From assembly GCA_029975215.1 (NCBI GenBank), contig JARKPO010000045.1, positions 62,001 through 126,000 of the forward strand: a DNA stretch of 64,000 nucleotides. The letters run 5' to 3'. Below, piece by piece: positions 60,946-64,000 of this stretch (positions within the stretch are counted from its first letter, which is position 1; each line of letters begins with the position of its first letter). The translations under genes were made by a program, and so were the position numbers. The notes beneath the pieces are model-generated. The model made no database searches and was not told the origin of the DNA. It saw nothing but the letters and a program-made list of their open reading frames with translations. The stretch is from Levilinea sp. (GTDB lineage Bacteria; Chloroflexota; Anaerolineae; Anaerolineales; Anaerolineaceae).

Positions 60946-61143
60946 ATGGTTCCGCTTCCAAAACGTAAACTTTCGAAGGGCCGCCGCGACCGCCGCCGTG
61001 CACACGATGCGTTGACGGCAACGGCTCTGGTGCAGTGCCCGAACTGCGGTGAGATGTCTCTGCCGCATACGGTCTGCCCCAACTGTGGTCACTATCAGGG
61101 CCGGGAAGTAATTGAAAAGCCCAGCGAAGATAAGAAGAAATAA
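60946..61143 (+). CDS. rpmF: 50S ribosomal protein L32
   Basis: A 65-residue L32. It opens with P-L-P-K-R-K-L-S-K-G-R-R and has a full zinc ribbon: C31, C34, C44, C47 (C-P-N-C...C-P-N-C). This is the zinc-binding form of the protein. GGAGAGG precedes ATG. A strong promoter and terminator make it a single-gene unit. Confidence 0.96.
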   Translation: MVPLPKRKLSKGRRDRRRAHDALTATALVQCPNCGEMSLPHTVCPNCGHYQGREVIEKPSEDKKK

Positions 61144-61145
61144 AT

Positions 61146-61178
61146 CAAACGGGCCGAAAAACGGCCCGTTTGGTTTTT
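61146..61178 (+). terminator. Intrinsic terminator of rpmF
   Basis: An 11-bp perfect stem (61146-61156 with 61162-61172), five-A loop, then GUUUUU. Confidence 0.93.
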
Positions 61179-61183
61179 AGCAG

Positions 61184-61390
61184 CTAAAGTGCGCGGGCCA
61201 GTAAGAAGCCCAGAATGGCTACAATAATCCCTAGATGGAGGAGCAGGTTGGTGCTTGCCAACCATCCGGGGGCGACGAGAACGATGAGGTAATTTGCTGC
61301 CACCAGGGCCATGCCGATGAGGGGGAGAAGCCCTTTACGGTGGGCAAAAAAATCAGACAGCTGGTCTACCCAACGAGAGAGAGTCTGCAT
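61184..61390 (-). CDS. Small membrane protein, two helices
   Basis: A 68-residue protein (or 69 from an adjacent ATG) of unknown function with two hydrophobic helices at about 21-41 and 46-66. The tandem ATG codons overlap the hflX stop, so it is coupled to hflX. The rpmF terminator lies just beyond its end. Confidence 0.6.
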   Translation of the reverse strand: MQTLSRWVDQLSDFFAHRKGLLPLIGMALVAANYLIVLVAPGWLASTNLLLHLGIIVAILGFLLARAL

Positions 61391-62739
61391 CATTCCTCGC
61401 TTTCTTCGGCTTGAGGTTTGTTTTTGACCTGGAAGGGTTGGAAGCGGGTGAGCATTCGGCCTGGGATGAAACCCTGAATTTGAACCCCGCCGCGCACATG
61501 CTCAACACGGCTGATCTGCCCGTGCTCGTGGAACATGGAAATGAGCTGACCCTGTTGGTAGGGCAGGCGGACATGCACCGGGGTGAGGGTTTCGTAAAGC
61601 ATGGTCTCCAGAGTACAAACGAGATCCGGCAGCCCCTGGCCGGTGAGGCCGGAGATGGGCAAGGCGTTGCCCACGGCCGCGGAGGCCGCTTCGAGCACGG
61701 TGGGATCTTTGAGGCGGTCTATTTTGTTGAAGACAGTCAGGACCGGAATGCCGCCCGCGCCAATTTCTTCGAGGGTGCTCATGACGGACTGCCACTGCGC
61801 CTGGGCGCTGGGATGGGTGATATCCACAACGTGCACGAGAAGGTCGGCTTCGCTGATCTCTTCCAATGTGGCACGGAAGGCGGCCACGAGCTGGGTGGGG
61901 AGTTTTTGGATGAAGCCGACGGTGTCGGTGAAGAGCACGGTGTGGCCGCCGGGAAGCTCGACGCGGCGGGTGGTGGGATCGAGGGTGGCAAAGAGCTGGT
62001 TGGCCACGTAGACTTCGGAACGGGCGAGGGTGTTGAGCAGGGTGGACTTTCCAGCATTCGTGTAGCCGACCAAAGCAACCACGGGGATCTGATTGCGTTT
62101 ACGTTGAGCGCGGTACCGTTGACGGTGCTCGCGGACTTTCTCCAATTCTGCTTTCAAATTGCTGATGCGCTTGCGGATTTCACGGCGGTCGACTTCCAAC
62201 TGGGTTTCACCAGGACCGCGCAGGCCCACACCGCCGGTGCTGCCTGTGCGGCCACCGCCGCCGCCCGCCTGGCGCGCGAGGTGAGTCCAGGCGCGGGTTA
62301 GGCGCGGAAGGCGGTATTCATATTGAGCCAGTTCCACTTGCAGGATACCTTCGCGGGTGGAAGCGTGTTGAGCGAAGATTTCCAGGATGAGGGCAGTGCG
62401 GTCGGAGACCTGGACGTTGGGACCGAGGCGTTCTTCCAGCTCGCGCAAGTGGCGGGGAGAAAGCTCGCTGTCAAAAATGACCACCTCTGCCAGGGTTTCT
62501 TCGACGAGCATTTGCAGCTCTTCCACTTTGCCGGCGCCAATGTAGGTTTCGGGATTGGGATGATCTAGGCGCTGTGTCAGCTCACCCACCACCTCTAACC
62601 CGGCGGTCTTGGCCAGGAGTGATAATTCTTCGAGCGATTCTTCAAGAGGGAGAATGGCCTGCTCTCCCCGAAATTCAACGCCAACTAGAAAGGCGCGCGA
62701 CTGCGGGGCTTTTGTCGGTTCAGGTATTTTTTTTGCCAT
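61390..62739 (-). CDS. hflX: GTPase HflX
   Basis: A 449-residue HflX GTPase that binds the 50S subunit and rescues stalled or heat-damaged ribosomes. The G1 loop is G-Y-T-N-A-G-K-S-T, with D-T-V-G-F-I and N-K-I-D. The N-terminal domain has the family R-H-L-R-E-L-E-E and the glycine-rich G-G-G-G-R-T-G-S-T-G-G-V-G-L-R-G-P-G-E. It starts seven bases after the aminotransferase gene. Confidence 0.95.
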   Translation of the reverse strand: MAKKIPEPTKAPQSRAFLVGVEFRGEQAILPLEESLEELSLLAKTAGLEVVGELTQRLDHPNPETYIGAGKVEELQMLVEETLAEVVIFDSELSPRHLRELEERLGPNVQVSDRTALILEIFAQHASTREGILQVELAQYEYRLPRLTRAWTHLARQAGGGGGRTGSTGGVGLRGPGETQLEVDRREIRKRISNLKAELEKVREHRQRYRAQRKRNQIPVVALVGYTNAGKSTLLNTLARSEVYVANQLFATLDPTTRRVELPGGHTVLFTDTVGFIQKLPTQLVAAFRATLEEISEADLLVHVVDITHPSAQAQWQSVMSTLEEIGAGGIPVLTVFNKIDRLKDPTVLEAASAAVGNALPISGLTGQGLPDLVCTLETMLYETLTPVHVRLPYQQGQLISMFHEHGQISRVEHVRGGVQIQGFIPGRMLTRFQPFQVKNKPQAEESEE

Positions 62740-62746
62740 GTAGGTT

Positions 62747-63949
62747 CTATTTTTTCATCCACTTGACCAGGCGCTGCATGGCTTCGGCAATTCGTTTGGT
62801 TTCGGTGCCTAACGAAATGCGGATGTATCCTTTGCCGTTTTCGCCATAGACCACGCCTGGTGTCATACTGACGCCGGCCTCGCGCAGTAATTGATCGCAG
62901 AAGGCCAGGTCGTCTGTGTAAGGTTTGGGTAATTGCGCCCAAACATAAATGGCCGCAGGGGGCGTATCGACATCAAAACCGACTTCACGCAGGGCTTTCA
63001 GGCAGATATCGCGGCGTTCCTGGTAGATCCGGTTGCGTTCTTCCAACCAATTTTGGTCGCCCGTGAGAGCCTCAACACCTGCGGCAAAGACCGGGCCAAA
63101 ATGGGAAGTGTCCATCTGGCTTTTGTAGGTGTCGAGATAGCCCACCACTTTGGCGTTGCCCACGGCCATACCCAGGCGCCAGCCGGCCATGTTGTAGGCT
63201 TTGGCTAGAGAGTTAAACTCGACGGCGACCTCTTTGGCCCCCGGAACTTGCAAAATGCTGGGGGCGACATAGCCGTTGAAACAAATGTCTGCATAGGGGG
63301 CGTCGTGAGCGATGACCACGTGATGCTGGCGGCCAAATTCCACTGCTTTTTGGAAGAATTCCAGCGAGGCAACCGCGCCGGTGGGGTTATTGGGGTAGTT
63401 CAGCCAAAGGATTTTGGCTTTTGCAGCCACCTCGGCGGGGATGGCGTCCAGATCGGGGAGGAAGCCGTTCTTGCGCAGGAGAGGCACATACACCACCTCG
63501 CCGCCCGCGATGAGGCCGCCGGCAGAATACACCGGATAGCCGGGGTCGGGAACCAGGGTAATGTCCCCTGGATTCAAGAGCACCTGACTGAGGTTGAAAA
63601 GACCTTCCTTGGAGCCAATTAACCCCAAGACTTCTTTCTTCGGGTCGAGGTCTACATTGAAACGCCGTTTGTAGTAGGTGGCGATGGCTTCGCGGTAGCT
63701 GGCCGTACCGCCGATGGGGGAATAACCGTGGGTGTTGGGTTTGCGGGCTTCACTGACCAATTTTTCGATGATGAAATCCGCCGGAGGCAGGTCGGGCGAA
63801 CCCATGTCAATGCGAACAACATCCATACCATCGGCTTTGAGCTGGGCGATGACTTTGTTTAGGGAAGCGAAAAAATACGGCTGGAAATTCGCGATACGGT
63901 TGGCAGGCTGAATGAAGTCGGTACTTGTGAGAGAAGGTGTCAGGCTCAT
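62747..63949 (-). CDS. PLP aminotransferase, LL-diaminopimelate aminotransferase-like
   Basis: A 400-residue fold-type I aminotransferase. P-D-P-G-Y-P-V-Y, L-N-Y-P-N-N-P-T-G, the PLP lysine in S-L-A-K-A-Y-N-M-A-G-W-R-L-G and the C-terminal Y-I-R-I-S-L-G are visible. It resembles DapL and related alanine/aspartate transaminases; LL-diaminopimelate formation for lysine and peptidoglycan would suit this phylum but is not certain. No strong ribosome binding site precedes ATG. Confidence 0.85.
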   Translation of the reverse strand: MSLTPSLTSTDFIQPANRIANFQPYFFASLNKVIAQLKADGMDVVRIDMGSPDLPPADFIIEKLVSEARKPNTHGYSPIGGTASYREAIATYYKRRFNVDLDPKKEVLGLIGSKEGLFNLSQVLLNPGDITLVPDPGYPVYSAGGLIAGGEVVYVPLLRKNGFLPDLDAIPAEVAAKAKILWLNYPNNPTGAVASLEFFQKAVEFGRQHHVVIAHDAPYADICFNGYVAPSILQVPGAKEVAVEFNSLAKAYNMAGWRLGMAVGNAKVVGYLDTYKSQMDTSHFGPVFAAGVEALTGDQNWLEERNRIYQERRDICLKALREVGFDVDTPPAAIYVWAQLPKPYTDDLAFCDQLLREAGVSMTPGVVYGENGKGYIRISLGTETKRIAEAMQRLVKWMKK

Positions 63950-64000
63950 TTTAGGGTCTTCTTTAGGATTGGTTTTGGGTGAGGGGTGAAAAGATGCGCG

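Overview
The window is about 64 kb of bacterial chromosome, moderately GC-rich, densely packed with protein genes on both strands and with no gene-free stretch above about 300 bases. I see no tRNA or rRNA genes, CRISPR array, insertion sequence or prophage. Gene content points to a non-phototrophic member of the Chloroflexota, most likely class Anaerolineae. The markers are a fused transaldolase/phosphoglucose isomerase, a DUF4342 protein, families of zinc-ribbon membrane proteins, an ADP-forming acetyl-CoA synthetase, a Cys-rich LysM membrane protein, and no LPS or outer-membrane genes. The assignment is inferred from protein families; no search was run.

Layout. 1-5.7 kb: end of an ABC exporter, then Nudix, YigZ, GNAT, nucleotidyltransferase, glycosyltransferase, YbaK and a di-iron hydroxylase. 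5.7-12.6 kb: DUF4342 and zinc-ribbon membrane proteins, a fused ADP-forming acyl-CoA synthetase and a degenerate M23 peptidase. 12.7-19.5 kb: HtpG, a threonine-dehydrogenase-like SDR, a class I amidotransferase-like hydrolase, and an ABC-F protein behind what looks like a translation-responsive attenuator. 19.5-23.8 kb: a tight operon glpK - GlpA-type dehydrogenase - sdhB - sdhC - sdhD, the most striking locus: succinate-dehydrogenase-type electron-transfer subunits paired with a glycerol-3-phosphate dehydrogenase flavoprotein instead of SdhA. 23.8-30 kb: LCP protein, LysM protein and tyrosine autokinase, divergent from rfbBA. 30-39.5 kb: TrmH-type methyltransferase, ROK fructokinase plus GH31 glycosidase, and a tkt-rpiB-tal/pgi pentose phosphate operon. 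39.6-41.4 kb: TlpA-like, Lgt-like and FolB genes from a probable leaderless promoter. 41.4-48 kb: a cell-surface sugar cluster (aminotransferase, methyltransferase, WbqC, GT2, GT-C) and a hydrolase. 48-54 kb: lone lycopene cyclase, Fe-S/zinc cysteine-cluster protein, metallo-hydrolase, a second GT-C enzyme, and a zinc-ribbon gene apparently split by a frameshift. 54-64 kb: LMW phosphatase plus fructosamine kinase (probable protein deglycation), SecDF, an RCK protein coupled to a PP2C phosphatase, rpmF, HflX and an aminotransferase.

Expression signals are readable. Intrinsic terminators lie behind many operons, and several promoters share an extended -10 of the form TGGTAAAAT. Several genes without a ribosome binding site have a -10 box seven bases before ATG, which suggests leaderless mRNAs. 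Many gene pairs overlap by 1-4 bases (ATGA), indicating translational coupling.
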